Assembly (NCBI GenBank): GCA_902766105.1
Contig: CACXCI010000045.1
Coordinates: forward strand, 1-32,982
Reading direction: 5' to 3'
Source of the DNA: an uncultured bacterium
GTDB taxonomy: Bacteria; Cyanobacteriota; Vampirovibrionia; Gastranaerophilales; Gastranaerophilaceae
Length of the DNA stretch: 32,982 nucleotides
Part shown: positions 1-6,928 of the stretch, one piece after another
Numbering within the stretch: position 1 is the stretch's first letter
Layout of the letters: each line of letters starts with the position of its first letter
Position numbers and translations under genes: made by a program
The notes under the pieces: model-generated
What the model was told of the DNA's origin: nothing
Seen by the model: the letters and a program-made list of their open reading frames with translations, nothing else
Databases searched by the model: none

Positions 1-139
1 GTTAGATATCGCACCGCCATAAGCAGAGGAGGAGGAGGAGGAGGAGGAGACACTGTTACCAACAAAATTTCCTGCAATAGACCCGATACTCACTGTTCCT
101 TCGCCGTTGGCATAGTTAGATATCGCACCGCCATAAGCA
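1..139 (-). repeat. 38-codon tandem unit and serine microsatellite in the adhesin passenger
   Basis: The 25 bases at 1-25 recur at 115-139, an offset of 114 bases or exactly 38 codons, each encoding AYGGAISN. Between them, at about 26-50, is a GGA trinucleotide run that encodes eight serines on the minus strand (seven TCC, one TCT). Slippage here would change length in whole codons and keep the frame. Confidence 0.85.
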
Positions 140-1389
140 TAGCCTGAGGGAAGGGCACTATTGCCCACAAAATCTGAGATGATATTTATTGTTGACAAAT
201 TCTTAGTATTATGTATAGCACCCCCATTTGAACTACTTGATATACCTGCGAACACTTTATTTTGAACATTTGACCCGTCTGTGGCAATTGTGTCGTTTAT
301 TCTTGTTTGAGTAATATCATATTCTGTCGGTTTGGTGTAAGTGTATGTGAAATATTTGTTCCACTCGTTCGCAGCGGGTACAGTGCCGTTATGAGGGGTT
401 TTAAGACGAATTGCTCCTGTGATATTATCTCCGCTGACTGTTACCTTTGACCCTGCGATATTGTCTGTCCAAGTGTAACCTGACACACCTTCTTCATTTG
501 TTTCTGTCCAAACCGTTTTACCTTTGTTGTGGTCTGCCTTATTCGGGTCAATTGTGATGTTGTAATAGTTTGTTGTAGTGCCGTCGTTTACTTTAACATC
601 ATAATTACTACTGCTTGCACCATCGCTTTGCAAATTAACCAATCTGCCCGCCTGATTCCACGCATAACCGCTCTTTGGTAGTTTGCTTGTATCAAAGGTA
701 TAATAGGTTGTCTCGTCATTGATAACCGTTTTAAATACCGCATTAGCTGCAGTCGCACCGGTCGAAGTCAACGCAACAGAAGTTGAACCCGAAAGATAGT
801 TCAACATATCGGCTTTTTCACTGCTTAGAGTAGTTGGAGTGGTATAATAGTATCTCTTACCATTAAACGCAACTACTGTCTTGCCCGTCAAATCCATTGA
901 AGGGTCTGTGATTTCTGTCAACGCATATGTTGTACCAAAATATGTGCTCGCTGTCGGAAGAAGAGTTACAGCATCAGACTGCATATCATCCAAGGTAGGT
1001 TTTAATTCACCAGCATACCCTGTTGGGATGCCCTTACGGGAAAGCACCCCACCTAACCTCCCCTCACTAGGGGAGGAAATATTATTTACCCCTGCCGCAG
1101 CACCGGTCAGAGAACCCCCTCTCCCTCCTAGGGCGAGGGAATTATTATTTATTGCTATTTCTAACGTATGCGAGGAATCCAGCTTATCTGCGTTCAATAC
1201 CAATTGGCGTGCTCCGGCACTTTCGCTACGGACAGCCATTGAATTAATTCGCTCATTTACATCAGCAAGCTCACTTGCACCTGCCGCACCAGACAAAAAC
1301 AGGGGTGCAAAAAGCGCTAATGCCAAGCTTTTAAACTTCGCCGTTCCAATACACTTGTCATCACTTGTTTCCAAGTACTTTTTTATCAT
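1..1389 (-). CDS. Pmp-like repeat adhesin/autotransporter, N-terminal part (runs off left edge)
   Basis: An uninterrupted 463-codon frame starts at ATG 1389 and leaves the window at base 1, so the C-terminus is unseen. GAGG lies about 7 bases before the ATG. The N-terminus has a charged stretch and then a hydrophobic run (SLALALFAPLFLSGAAGA), an extended secretion signal probably cut near residue 39. The last ~80 residues carry GGAI and FVGN motifs (GGAIHN, DFVGNS, GGAISN, NFVGNS, GGAISN) in ~38-residue units. These match the GGA(I/L/V)/FxxN repeats of chlamydial polymorphic membrane proteins, which form beta-helical surface passengers. Eight serines in a row end the visible part. Residues ~46-123 are encoded by the interspersed repeat family found between genes elsewhere in the window. 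A surface adhesin is inferred; a C-terminal beta-barrel would confirm an autotransporter. Confidence 0.8.
   Translation of the reverse strand, partial: MIKKYLETSDDKCIGTAKFKSLALALFAPLFLSGAAGASELADVNERINSMAVRSESAGARQLVLNADKLDSSHTLEIAINNNSLALGGRGGSLTGAAAGVNNISSPSEGRLGGVLSRKGIPTGYAGELKPTLDDMQSDAVTLLPTASTYFGTTYALTEITDPSMDLTGKTVVAFNGKRYYYTTPTTLSSEKADMLNYLSGSTSVALTSTGATAANAVFKTVINDETTYYTFDTSKLPKSGYAWNQAGRLVNLQSDGASSSNYDVKVNDGTTTNYYNITIDPNKADHNKGKTVWTETNEEGVSGYTWTDNIAGSKVTVSGDNITGAIRLKTPHNGTVPAANEWNKYFTYTYTKPTEYDITQTRINDTIATDGSNVQNKVFAGISSSSNGGAIHNTKNLSTINIISDFVGNSALPSGYAYGGAISNYANGEGTVSIGSIAGNFVGNSVSSSSSSSSAYGGAISN
1021..1252 (-). repeat. Interspersed repeat modules read in frame within the adhesin gene
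   Basis: This stretch aligns with intergenic repeats in the same window. Bases 1150-1252 match the inverted-repeat element at 2366-2455 (shared CCAGCTTAT... and CTTTCGCTACGGA blocks). Bases 1021-1150 match 2170-2235 and the ends of the two 233-bp units (GTTGGGATGCCCTTACGG, TTTACCCCTGCCGCAG, CACCGGTCAGAGAACCCCC). In the adhesin frame it reads KLDSSHTLEIA, then NNNSLALGGRGGSLTG, then SRKGIPTG, with no stop codon. The repeat identity is seen directly; insertion as a coding element is inferred. Confidence 0.8.
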
Positions 1390-1505
1390 ACTATATCCTC
1401 GCTATTCATCCCATCATTACTCTAATAATACTAATTCACCGTTTTTTATGACTCAATCATAAGATTGATTTTTCCATCCGCAGAATTTTTCGCATATATT
1501 ACACT

Positions 1506-1534
1506 ATTATAATAAATTTTTTATTAAATTTCAA
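1506..1534 (-). promoter_or_regulatory. Sigma70-type promoter for the adhesin
   Basis: On the minus strand TTGAAA (1534-1529) is followed after 17 bases by TATAAT (1511-1506), a near-consensus promoter. Transcription would start near 1499, giving a leader of about 110 bases before ATG 1389. The leader contains a short hairpin, TCAATC-TTAT-GATTGA (about 1454-1469). No other gene lies between. Confidence 0.75.
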
Positions 1535-1627
1535 CCCTTAAATTTTAAAATTTATATAAATTTTGTACAAAAAATATATTGCACTAAAGATGCACTGTCT
1601 TATGATTTATAGAACATTCCCCACATG

Positions 1628-1860
1628 CCCTCGCCCCTCCGAGGGAGAGGGCAGAATTTGTTAATGAGCTTTGCGAATTTACAAATTCGGGAGAGGGGGC
1701 ATGCCCTTGTGCAATTGTTATTACCCCCTCTCCGAAATCAGAGATTTCGACTCTCCCTCCGGGGGAGAGTATTTCTTGTTCATCACCGGTCAGAGAACCC
1801 CCTCTCCCTAACCCTCTCCCTCCAAGGGCGAGGGAATTATTATTTACCCCTGCCGCAGAA
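1628..1860. repeat. 233-bp direct repeat, copy 1
   Basis: Bases 1628-1860 match 1935-2167 at a constant offset of 307 bases with no net gap and only about a dozen substitutions. Internally each unit is a chain of small GC-rich palindromes separated by fixed linkers (CCCTCGCCCCTCCGAG..., ACAAATTCGGGAG..., CCGAAATCAGAGATTTCG...). The unit ends with TTTACCCCTGCCGCAGAA, a block also present inside the adhesin gene. On the minus strand it is open in the frame NNNSLALGGRGLGRGGSLTG. Confidence 0.9.
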
Positions 1861-1934
1861 CCGGTCAGAGTTCCACCTCTCCGTAGGGGAGAGTATTTCT
1901 TGCGCAGCACCTGTTGGGATGCCTCGCCCAAAAA

Positions 1935-2167
1935 CCCTCGCCCCTCCGAGAGAGAGGGCAGAATTTGTTAATGAGCTTTGCAAATTTACAAATTCGGGAG
2001 CGGGGGCATGCCCTTGTGCAATTGATATTGCCCCCTCTCCGAAATCAGAGATTTCGACTCTCCCTCCGGGAGAGAGTATTTCTTGTTCAGCGCCGGTCAG
2101 AGAACCCCCTCTCCCTAACCCTCTCCCTCCAGGGGCGAGGGAATTATTATTTACCCCTGCCGCAGAA
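1935..2167. repeat. 233-bp direct repeat, copy 2
   Basis: This is the second copy of the 1628-1860 unit. It is followed directly by the module GTTGGGATGCCCTTACGG...TCACTAGGAGAGG (2170-2235), which in the adhesin gene lies next to the same end of the unit. This shows that modules travel in fixed combinations. The few substitutions are scattered and do not break the minus-strand frame. Confidence 0.9.
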
Positions 2168-2239
2168 TCGGTTGGGATGCCCTTACGGAAAAGCACCCCA
2201 CCTAACCTCCCCTCACTAGGAGAGGAAATATTATTTTAT

Positions 2240-2455
2240 TCAAATCATACCTCACCCTACCCTCTCCTACTCTTTAGGAGAGGGAAAAATAAGGGTGTCG
2301 GCGTTGCCACGCCGACATCCTACAATCTATTCCCACTCTAACCCTCCCTAACGAGGGAGGGAACATGTCATTCCGAACGGAGTGAAGAAATCCAGCTTAT
2401 TTGTGTTTAACCCAAAAAGCTGGGTTCCTTCGCTTTCGCTACGGAACGACATGGT
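2240..2455. repeat. Composite interspersed repeat with an imperfect inverted repeat
   Basis: Modules in order: TCATACCTCACCCTACCC with a TCTCCTA/TAGGAGA hairpin (2248-2285); the palindrome GTCGGCGTTGCCACGCCGAC (2297-2316); a TAACCCTCCC...GGGAGGGA hairpin (2338-2363); and an element from TGTCATTCCGAACG (2366) to GGAACGACATG (2452) whose ends are inverted copies of each other. The last element is the family that recurs at 6759, 7910, 8010 and 32040 and inside the adhesin gene. Confidence 0.85.
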
Positions 2456-2556
2456 GTCATCCCGCTAAAGTTATCATTATACCCCCTCTTGAATTTTTAA
2501 GCTTACAACATTCGCTTACAAATATTTCATAATTAAGTATACAAAATAGTTACAAT

Positions 2557-2585
2557 TTCACATTGTAAAAAAAGTATGCTACAAT
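2557..2585 (+). promoter_or_regulatory. Promoter of the receiver-domain gene
   Basis: TTCACA (2557-2562), a 17-base spacer and TACAAT (2580-2585) make a good sigma70-type promoter. Predicted start is near 2592. An AGGGG ribosome site (2600-2604) precedes ATG 2610. Confidence 0.6.
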
Positions 2586-2609
2586 ATAACTAACAGATTA
2601 GGGGATAAT

Positions 2610-2981
2610 ATGAAAAAAATACTTATAGTAGATGATGAGCAGGATATTGTTGAAAGTTTAAAGTTTGTACTGGAAAACTGTGATTATACCTGCTATTGCG
2701 CATACAACGGAGAAGACGGCTTAAAGCTTGCAAGAGAAATCGTTCCGGATTTGATGATACTTGATGTTATGATGCCGAGAATTAATGGGTTTAAAATAAG
2801 CAGATTACTAAAGTTTGATGCTAAATATAAAAACATCCCAATTCTTATGGTAACCGCCCGCTCTCAAGAAGAAGACAAGCTAATTGGCGAAGAAACAGGC
2901 GCTGATGAATATATTACAAAGCCATTCGATCTTGATGAGGTCGTTAAAACAGTTCAGAAATATTTAGAACCGAAAGATTGA
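2610..2981 (+). CDS. Single-domain response regulator (CheY/PhoB-type receiver)
   Basis: The 123-residue protein is a complete receiver domain with nothing attached. It has the acidic pocket D8-D9, phospho-acceptor D52 in LILDVMMP, switch residue T82 and conserved K104 in ITKPF. It should take phosphate from a histidine kinase and act by protein contact, since it has no DNA-binding domain. It stops one base before the next ATG, so it is almost certainly co-transcribed and translationally coupled with the GspE/PilB-like gene. That partner suggests control of a surface appendage or export machine. No kinase is encoded in the window. Confidence 0.93.
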   Translation: MKKILIVDDEQDIVESLKFVLENCDYTCYCAYNGEDGLKLAREIVPDLMILDVMMPRINGFKISRLLKFDAKYKNIPILMVTARSQEEDKLIGEETGADEYITKPFDLDEVVKTVQKYLEPKD

Positions 2982-2982
2982 T

Positions 2983-4365
2983 ATGAACATTATTACAAAT
3001 AAAACTTTAGAAACATTGAAATATGATTTGGTAAGAGAAGGACTTGTTCAATACGAAGTTGTTGAACAGGCAGAAGAAATTGCTAATGCCCAAAATATAA
3101 ATATAGGTCAGGCCCTTATTAATTCAGGTTTTATTACAGAAGAAAAACTTATTAAATTTCTTGAATCAAAATTACATACACCATTTGTAAATCTTGAAGA
3201 TTATGATTTGGATGTAAAATGCCTGAAATATATTAAATACTCTGATGCAAGAAGATACAAAATTATTCCGTTATTTAAGATAGAAAATACCTTAACTGTT
3301 GCTATGGCAGACCCCAGAGATTTGTTTGCAATTGATAAAATTATGGAAACCGCAGAATGTGAAATTGATCCGGTACTATCTTCAGAAGAAAGTATTTTGA
3401 AAAAAATTGATGAATATTATAAAATTGACGGCTCTGTCGGGAATATTTCAACAGGCACGATTGAAGATTATGACTGGAAAGATGAGTTACACAAAGAAGA
3501 TTTGAGCGATAATCATATTCAAAAAATTATCCGTGCAATATTGAAACAAGCTATTCTTGAGGGTATTCATGAGGTTATCTTCCAAGGAGAAGAGGATGGT
3601 TTTGGGGTAAACTTTAAAAATCATTCTCAACTTGAAAACAAAGGGGCAATTCCAACAGCTCTTGTATCATTATTCACGGCAAAATTAAAAACACTATCAG
3701 AGCTTGATCCGTCTGTTTCTGAAGTTCCACAGCTTGGCAAATTATGCTTCAAAGTTGATAATATCATTGTGATTGCAAGCGTTTCGACCTTCCCAACAAT
3801 TATGGGCGAGAGAATTTTCTTAAAAATATACAAACCGCCAAAAGCTCTTGATGAAATCATTACATCAAAACCTGAGCTTACAGAAATCAAAAATGCCTTG
3901 AATAAGCCGGGAATAATTCTTGTGTGCGGTTCATCTTTAAGCGGAAAAACTCATGTTATTTATTCGCTGCTTTTAGAGGCTGCAAAATCTAACTGCAAAA
4001 ATATTATGACACTTGAAAGTATTTCAAAATACGAACTTAAAGGTATAAATCAATGCGAATTTAATGAAAATGTCGGATTTAATATGGATAAAGCCGCAAG
4101 ATTTATTGAATTTCAAAGTCCTGATATAATCTACTTAGAAGGTATCCGTTCCAAAGAATCTTTTGATTATTTTTCAAGTCTTGTATATAACGACAAAACA
4201 ATTATTATGGAATTTTTGGCAAATAATTTGGAAGATTTACGCAGCAAAATGGCATTTTCTGATTTTGATACATTAAAAACTTTAATTTCAGATATGGTAT
4301 TTATACATTCGGCAAACAGTGTTGAGGTCTTTAATAAAGAAACTCTGCAAAAATATCTGGGTTAA
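2983..4365 (+). CDS. Degenerate GspE/PilB-family ATPase-like protein with MshEN domain
   Basis: Residues ~15-145 form a MshEN/GspE N-terminal domain (IGQALINSGFITEEKLIKFL, then KIIPLFKIENTLTVAMADP). Residues ~170-440 follow the secretion-ATPase fold, including VSTFPTIMGERIFLKIY, which matches the family's VSTLPT.xGE block. Walker A is intact (GSSLSGKT, 316-323). The Walker B/Asp-box region reads DIIYLEGIRSKES where active members have D..xVGEIRDxET, so the catalytic glutamate position (387) is glycine. The His box is lost (TIIMEFLANN), as is the four-cysteine zinc motif, and the protein is ~100 residues shorter than typical PilB. It may bind but not efficiently hydrolyse ATP. A regulatory paralogue paired with the upstream receiver is the likely role. 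Confidence 0.8.
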   Translation: MNIITNKTLETLKYDLVREGLVQYEVVEQAEEIANAQNINIGQALINSGFITEEKLIKFLESKLHTPFVNLEDYDLDVKCLKYIKYSDARRYKIIPLFKIENTLTVAMADPRDLFAIDKIMETAECEIDPVLSSEESILKKIDEYYKIDGSVGNISTGTIEDYDWKDELHKEDLSDNHIQKIIRAILKQAILEGIHEVIFQGEEDGFGVNFKNHSQLENKGAIPTALVSLFTAKLKTLSELDPSVSEVPQLGKLCFKVDNIIVIASVSTFPTIMGERIFLKIYKPPKALDEIITSKPELTEIKNALNKPGIILVCGSSLSGKTHVIYSLLLEAAKSNCKNIMTLESISKYELKGINQCEFNENVGFNMDKAARFIEFQSPDIIYLEGIRSKESFDYFSSLVYNDKTIIMEFLANNLEDLRSKMAFSDFDTLKTLISDMVFIHSANSVEVFNKETLQKYLG

Positions 4366-4438
4366 CAACAAAACAAACTAATTACCTGATATTTACAATT
4401 GCTGACAGCAAGACAACGAAGCAATTCGGAAAAGAAAA

Positions 4439-5659
4439 ATGAACAAAATCTTTAAATTAATTATATTAATAACACTCGTTTTAATTACAACGACTTTTTT
4501 ATTTTTTAAAAAGCCGGCAGAAAACAACGAGGTCGTTTTTTGGACGCTTCAAATGAGTGATTTTGCGCCTTATATAAACGGGGTTATAAGCGAATTTGAA
4601 AAAGAAAATCCGCAAATAAAGATAAAATGGGTAGATGTTCCGTTTTCTGAAGGTGAAAAAAGGACTCTTGCTTCGGTTCTGAGTGATACCCCGCCGGATT
4701 TGGTGAACTTAAATCCTGATTTTTCAGCAACACTGGCTCATAAAGGCACTTTATACGAAATTCCAAAAGAGAATTTATCCCAATTTAACAAGGAAATATT
4801 AAAATCTCTCGAAATAAATAATAAAATTTATTCAATTCCATGGTATGCAACCAGCGCAATTACAATCTTTAACAAAGAAGTAATAAAAAAATCACAAATT
4901 CCGGTACCAAAAACATATTCTCAAATTGCTCAATATGCACCAACAGTAAAAGTAAAAACAGGTGCTTACATAATATTTCCAAACATCACAGAAAATGACA
5001 CTATGCTCAAAATATTGAATAAATACGGAGTTCAAACAAATCAGATTAATTCCGAAAAGAGTCAGGAAGTTTTTGATTTATTCAGCTACTTATATGCAAA
5101 CAACTTAATTCCGAAAGAAACAGTAACAATAACATTACAAGAAGCTCTGGAAAAATATATGTCAGGAAATATTGCACTTATTGGAGCAGGAGCCAATTTT
5201 TTGAATATGATAAAAGAAAACGCACCTTCAATATATTCCAAAACGGATATTGCTCCGCAAATTTCGGGTACACTTGGTCAAAACGATTTTTCATTGATGA
5301 ATTTCGTTATTCCGCTAAAAGCAAAACATAAAAATGAAGCTCTGAAATTTGCTCTGTTTTTAACAAATGACAAAAATCAATTAGAACTTGCAAAATTGAC
5401 TAATGTTCTTGCCGTAAACCAACAAACCCTAAACAATGATTTTTACAAAAAATATAATGACAAAGATTTGATGGCAAAAGCAAGAGTAATCAGCGCTTCT
5501 CAACTAAATAAAATTGAACCTGCGTATAAAACACAAAAATCTCAAAAAGACATAAATAATATAGTAAATAGCTCTGTTCAAGAAATTCTTTTAGGAAAAA
5601 ACGACACAAAACAAATTCTTGAAAAAGCACAAAAGGAGATAAACAAACTTGAAAAATAA
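4439..5659 (+). CDS. Family 1 extracellular solute-binding protein (sugar ABC type)
   Basis: The 406-residue protein begins with a hydrophobic segment (LIILITLVLITTTFLFF) directly after a lysine-rich start. No lipobox cysteine follows, so it is either cleaved or anchored by this segment. The body has the MalE/UgpB pattern: VVFWTLQMSDFAPYINGVISEFEKENPQIKIKWVDVPF near the start, SDTPPDLVNLNPDFSATLAHKGTLYEI, then IYSIPWYATSAITIFNKEVIKK, and GNIALIGAGANFLNMI. It should capture a sugar or similar solute for an ABC importer, but no permease or ATPase gene is adjacent. GGAAAAGAAAA precedes the ATG. Which substrate it binds cannot be read from the sequence. Confidence 0.85.
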   Translation: MNKIFKLIILITLVLITTTFLFFKKPAENNEVVFWTLQMSDFAPYINGVISEFEKENPQIKIKWVDVPFSEGEKRTLASVLSDTPPDLVNLNPDFSATLAHKGTLYEIPKENLSQFNKEILKSLEINNKIYSIPWYATSAITIFNKEVIKKSQIPVPKTYSQIAQYAPTVKVKTGAYIIFPNITENDTMLKILNKYGVQTNQINSEKSQEVFDLFSYLYANNLIPKETVTITLQEALEKYMSGNIALIGAGANFLNMIKENAPSIYSKTDIAPQISGTLGQNDFSLMNFVIPLKAKHKNEALKFALFLTNDKNQLELAKLTNVLAVNQQTLNNDFYKKYNDKDLMAKARVISASQLNKIEPAYKTQKSQKDINNIVNSSVQEILLGKNDTKQILEKAQKEINKLEK

Positions 5660-5687
5660 TGTAGTGCAAAGCAAACAAATTGGAACA

Positions 5688-5713
5688 TGTAGGTCGGCTT
5701 TACTAATCCGACA
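5688..5713. repeat. Short TCGG/CCGA palindrome
   Basis: The block GTAGGTCGGCTTTACTAATC followed by CGACA is a degenerate copy of the palindrome found at 2297-2316 and 32115-32135. It sits between the solute-binding gene and the dehydrogenase gene. Confidence 0.5.
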
Positions 5714-5732
5714 TAAATAAAAGGAGAAAATA

Positions 5733-6704
5733 ATGAAAGCTGTAGTATTTGACAAAGATAATCAATTAAAACTTGTTGATAATTACGAAAAACCAATTCC
5801 GCAAAAAGGAGAAGCACTTGTTCGTGTTACTTTAGCAGGAATTTGCAATACAGATTATGAAATAACCAAAGGTTATATGGGTTATGTCGGAATTTTAGGA
5901 CACGAAGCAGTAGGAATTGTAGAAGATGTGAACGGCGAAGATAAATCTTTGATAGGCAAAAGAGTTGTTCCGGAAATCAGTTACGGCTGCAAAGAACCTA
6001 ACTGTCCGTGGTGTGCTGAGAAATTATACCGTCATTGTCCAAACCGACACACATTAGGCATTTGGAGAAAAGACGGAGTTTTTGCTCAATATTTTACAAT
6101 GCCGACAGAAGTATTATTTGAAGTTCCAAATAACGTTCCTGACAAGCAAGCAGTATTTGTTGAACCTTTAGCAGCTGCACTTGAAATAACAGAGCAACAT
6201 CATATTAAACCCTATGAAAAAGTTATAGTACTTGGAGATGGCAAGTTAGGTTTAATTACGGCATTGGCACTTAATGCGCAAAATCTTGACGTTACATTAG
6301 TCGGAAAACATCAAAACAAACTTGATATTGCAAAAGCGCAAGGCGTAAAAACCTCACTATTATCAGATTTTCCAATAGAGAAAAAATACGATGTTGTAGT
6401 TGAAGCAACCGGCTCAGTGAACGGATTTGAAACCTCACTAGCTCTGACAAAACCAAGAGGTGTATTAGTTTTAAAAAGCACTGTCGCAACAGGAAAAGAA
6501 CTCAACCTTGCGCCTATTGTAATAGATGAAATAACCGTTTTAGGTTCACGCTGCGGACAATTTCCTCCGGCATTAAGACTTTTGCAGTCTGAAAAAGTTG
6601 ATTTTTCACCTCTTATTTCGGCAGAATATTCAATAGATAACGCTATTGAAGCCTTTGAAAAAAATAAAGAAAAAGATACCTTAAAAGTTTTGTTAAAAAT
6701 ATAA
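5733..6704 (+). CDS. Zinc-dependent medium-chain alcohol/polyol dehydrogenase
   Basis: The 323-residue protein has the MDR layout. Catalytic zinc ligands are C38 in GICNTD and the H-E of GHEAVG. A structural zinc lobe has four cysteines (CKEPNC, PWC, then C after seven residues). The first gap is four residues instead of the usual two. The Rossmann dinucleotide motif is VIVLGDGKLGLITALAL, and VEPLAAALE matches the family's active-site helix. It should oxidise or reduce an alcohol or polyol with NAD(P); the substrate is unknown. A strong AAAGGAG ribosome site precedes the ATG. It lies 73 bases after the solute-binding gene, so joint sugar/polyol use is possible but not shown. Confidence 0.9.
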   Translation: MKAVVFDKDNQLKLVDNYEKPIPQKGEALVRVTLAGICNTDYEITKGYMGYVGILGHEAVGIVEDVNGEDKSLIGKRVVPEISYGCKEPNCPWCAEKLYRHCPNRHTLGIWRKDGVFAQYFTMPTEVLFEVPNNVPDKQAVFVEPLAAALEITEQHHIKPYEKVIVLGDGKLGLITALALNAQNLDVTLVGKHQNKLDIAKAQGVKTSLLSDFPIEKKYDVVVEATGSVNGFETSLALTKPRGVLVLKSTVATGKELNLAPIVIDEITVLGSRCGQFPPALRLLQSEKVDFSPLISAEYSIDNAIEAFEKNKEKDTLKVLLKI

Positions 6705-6729
6705 AGACATGTTATTTTAGTTTGTCAAA

Positions 6730-6853
6730 ATTCACCCCTCCGCAGGGGAGAGGAAATTGTCATTCCGAACGTATGAGAGGAATCCAGCTTTTTATATCAA
6801 AATCATACCTCACCCTGCCCTCTCCTACTCTTTAGGAGAGGGAAAATGTCATT
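6730..6853. repeat. Interspersed repeat, left arm of inverted pair around the pilin gene
   Basis: It contains a CCCCTCCGCAGGGGAG hairpin and then the module GTCATTCCGAACGTATGAG...CCAGCTTTTTATATCAAAATCATACCTCACC plus a CTCTCCTA/TAGGAGAG hairpin. Bases 6759-6853 are the reverse complement of 7835-7930 with few differences. The plus-strand end, AATGTCATT, is followed by a linker and then the pilin promoter. Confidence 0.9.
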
Positions 6854-6878
6854 GTTGTACACGTTATTACTTATCCTC

Positions 6879-6907
6879 TTGAATTTGCCGACAAAATAAG
6901 CTATAAT
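6879..6907 (+). promoter_or_regulatory. Promoter of the pilin-like gene
   Basis: TTGAAT (6879-6884), 17 bases, then TATAAT (6902-6907). The predicted start is near 6914, only about 15 bases before ATG 6929 and 39 before ATG 6953. The -35 lies in CCTCTTGAATTT, a 12-base block also present next to the repeats at 2485-2496. Confidence 0.7.
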
Positions 6908-6928
6908 AAAATATATCAATGGAATTTT

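Larger units (their letters stand above)
1390..2609. other. Gene-free region of 1.2 kb: promoter plus repeat mosaic
   Basis: The stretch 1390-1620 is very AT-rich and holds the adhesin promoter. Bases 1621-2455 are almost entirely interspersed repeats: two 233-bp direct copies, further short CT/GA-rich palindromes and one larger inverted-repeat element. Bases 2456-2609 are AT-rich again and hold the promoter of the receiver-domain gene. Open frames of 101-238 codons cross the repeats on both strands, but they lack convincing ribosome sites and simply follow the repeat, so I do not call them genes. Confidence 0.8.

Noticed and set aside
1628-2167. CRISPR array, because of regularly repeated palindromic units
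   Set aside because: The units are two 233-bp copies with no short identical repeats separated by unique spacers, and no cas genes are present.
1584-2341. Overlapping open frames of 101-238 codons on both strands of the repeat region
   Set aside because: They follow the repeat units exactly, overlap one another and have no ribosome sites. Open frame here is a property of the GC-rich repeat, so I treat it as an observation on the element, not as genes.
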